Part shown: one piece after another, positions 62,845 through 64,000 of the stretch | Layout: every line of letters starts with the position of its first letter | Numbering within the stretch: position 1 is the first letter of the stretch | Position numbers and translations under genes: made by a program | Notes under the pieces: model-generated | Seen by the model: only the letters and a program-made list of their open reading frames with translations | The model's database searches: none | What the model was told of the DNA's origin: nothing | DNA from: Pseudomonas sp. TH15 | GTDB taxonomy: Bacteria > Pseudomonadota > Gammaproteobacteria > Pseudomonadales > Pseudomonadaceae | Assembly: GCF_016651105.1 (NCBI RefSeq) | Contig: NZ_JAEKEL010000001.1 | Location: 3,834,001-3,898,000 of the forward strand | Direction of reading: 5' to 3' | DNA length: 64,000 bases

Positions 62845-62947
62845 TGAACATTTCCTTGTTATTGCGTCTGATGGCCAGATTAGTGGCTGCTCAGCCACAG
62901 CAGAACGCCTCCCTCACGAAAAACGTTTTTGCCGGAATAGAAAAAGC

Positions 62948-63880
62948 ATGGACAAGTTGGGTGCATTAAAAATGTTCGTGGTCACCGCGCAGCTCGGTAG
63001 TTTCAGCCGCGCCGCCGAGCAATTGGGCAAGACTCCGTCGGCCCTGACCAAAGCGGTCAATCACCTCGAAGCCGAACTCGGCGCCCGGCTGTTCGAGCGC
63101 AGCACCCGGCGGATTCTGCTGACGGAAGTGGGGCGGCTTTACCTGGAAACTGCGCGTCAGGTGTTGCAGCGGTTGGAGGAGGCCGGCGAGGAAGTCGAGC
63201 AAATGCAGCATGGCTTGCGCGGCAGCCTGAAAATCACCGCGCCGCTGGCGTACGGACAGGCGTTTCTTGATCAAGTGTGTGGCGGTTTTCTCGAGCAATA
63301 CCCGCAGATCAACCTGCAAGTTGACCTGTGCGATGAGTTCGTCAATCTGCTGGAAAGCGGCTATGACCTGGCCCTGCGCGAAGGTCACGACAACTTGCCG
63401 GGGTTGATCGCCCGGGTCGTCGGCAGTAATCGCCTGGCGCTCTGCGGCAGCCCGGCCTATCTGGCGCGCAAGGGCTTGTCGGTCACGCCGCAAACCCTTG
63501 ATCAGCACGAATGGCTGTTGTATCGCCACCCGTTGCTCAGCCGCGAATTCTGGTGGGCCGAGCGTGACGGCCAGCGCTTGAGCCTGCCGCAACCGCAGTC
63601 GCCACGGTTGCGCAGTGACAATTACGACTTGCTGCTGGCCAATGCCCTGGCCGGGCGCGGCTTGCTGCACACGCCGTTGTGGAGCGCCGCGCCGTACATC
63701 GCTGACGGGCGGTTGGTGCGGCTGATGGCCGACTACAACATCGACCCTGACAGCTTTGGCTCGCACATCCTGGCGGTGTACCCGAGCCATCGGCGGGCGA
63801 CGGCCAAAGTGGTGGCGTTTATCGATTACATCGCGCAATTTCTGGCTGAGCTGGCGCCCCCTGTAGGAGCTGCCGAGTGA
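62948..63880 (+). CDS. LysR-family transcriptional regulator (AaeR/DmlR-like)
   Basis: Starting at MDKLGALKMFVVTAQLGSFSRAAEQLGKTPSALTKAVNHLEAELGARLFERSTRR (ATG 62948), the 310-residue protein has the standard winged helix and an effector domain with LRGSLKITAPLAYGQ. It is divergent from the amidohydrolase across a ~100-bp region. Its last residues (PPVGAAE) and stop are encoded by the first bases of the downstream palindromic repeat, so the repeat has replaced the native 3' end. The longer in-frame extension upstream is not credible. Confidence 0.9.
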   Translation: MDKLGALKMFVVTAQLGSFSRAAEQLGKTPSALTKAVNHLEAELGARLFERSTRRILLTEVGRLYLETARQVLQRLEEAGEEVEQMQHGLRGSLKITAPLAYGQAFLDQVCGGFLEQYPQINLQVDLCDEFVNLLESGYDLALREGHDNLPGLIARVVGSNRLALCGSPAYLARKGLSVTPQTLDQHEWLLYRHPLLSREFWWAERDGQRLSLPQPQSPRLRSDNYDLLLANALAGRGLLHTPLWSAAPYIADGRLVRLMADYNIDPDSFGSHILAVYPSHRRATAKVVAFIDYIAQFLAELAPPVGAAE

Positions 63881-63961
63881 AACGAGGCTGCGATCTTTTG
63901 ATGTTGTTTTTAAAGAGCAAGGTCAAAAGATCGCAGCCTCGTTTCTCTCGACAGCTCCTAC
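63861..63961. repeat. long palindromic repeat related to the one at 45417
   Basis: CTGTAGGAGCTGCCGAGTGA with AACGAGGCTGCGATCTTTTG is mirrored by CAAAAGATCGCAGCCTCGTT with CTCTCGACAGCTCCTA. It overlaps the last codons of the LysR gene. Confidence 0.8.
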
Positions 63962-64000
63962 CGGATTGACGGTTGTTGTCAGGAAAACCCGGAAAGAGTA

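Overview
The window is a chromosomal segment of a Pseudomonas, most likely of the fluorescens group. The evidence is GC-rich coding, many Pseudomonas-type REP/REPIN palindromes (GTAGGAG..GCTCGCGA and GAGGGGATTTATCCCC families), a DUF6124 gene, an Hxc/Gsp-type type II secretion locus and typical pseudomonad families throughout. No rRNA, tRNA or CRISPR array was recognised.

Region 1 (1-11.7 kb) is accessory. The first 3.3 kb is AT-rich and carries a two-gene nuclease-helicase defence module resembling Hachiman (HamA/HamB). Next comes a type VI effector island. It contains a putative pore-forming effector followed by four membrane immunity genes, and, in the opposite direction, a PAAR - small ORF - lambda-R-like lysozyme - periplasmic immunity operon. 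A second, orphan copy of the periplasmic immunity protein lies at the other end. The island is bracketed by two direct copies of a ~870-bp DUF6124 module. Its leader RNA looks like a three-hairpin translational switch, with compensatory base changes between the copies.

Region 2 (11.7-19.2 kb) holds a frameshifted amine oxidase, an AhpD-like/SDR operon with a divergent LysR regulator, a cupin protein, an SDR remnant, a secreted PLD-type nuclease, LemA and a LemA-linked membrane protein.

Region 3 (19.3-44.8 kb) is a type II secretion locus (gspI on the minus strand; gspG-K-L-M-D-E-F on the plus strand), a PstS/DING-like secreted protein and a ~4165-residue filamentous-haemagglutinin-type exoprotein. 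A seven-unit array made of a REPIN plus the 3' end of gspD lies between gspD and gspE and stays open in frame through 599 codons. gspF and the exoprotein gene each carry a single-base frameshift in a homopolymer.

Region 4 (44.8-50.6 kb) has a ParE/RelB-type toxin-antitoxin pair whose toxin lacks a visible start codon, a SphA-like outer-membrane protein with a divergent AraC regulator, a 71-bp satellite array, a DyP peroxidase and a Gfo/Idh/MocA oxidoreductase.

Region 5 (50.6-58.4 kb) is a compact eight-gene operon: GntR/UTRA regulator, AprA-like flavoprotein, AprB-like ferredoxin, an ABC substrate-binding protein with a C-terminal extension, permease, ATPase, HEAT-repeat protein and a DUF971 protein. 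It looks like uptake plus redox processing of a small, perhaps sulfur-containing, compound, and I cannot assign it to a described pathway.

Region 6 (58.4-64 kb) has an EptA-type phosphoethanolamine transferase, a TorF-type porin, a periplasmic amidohydrolase and its divergent LysR regulator.

Three loci (19.35-20.0, 47.7-48.6 and 55.1-55.4 kb) carry the same composite element. Each has imperfect terminal inverted repeats beginning CCCTCACCC around a locus-specific tandem satellite, and two of them supply the 3' coding end of a neighbouring gene.
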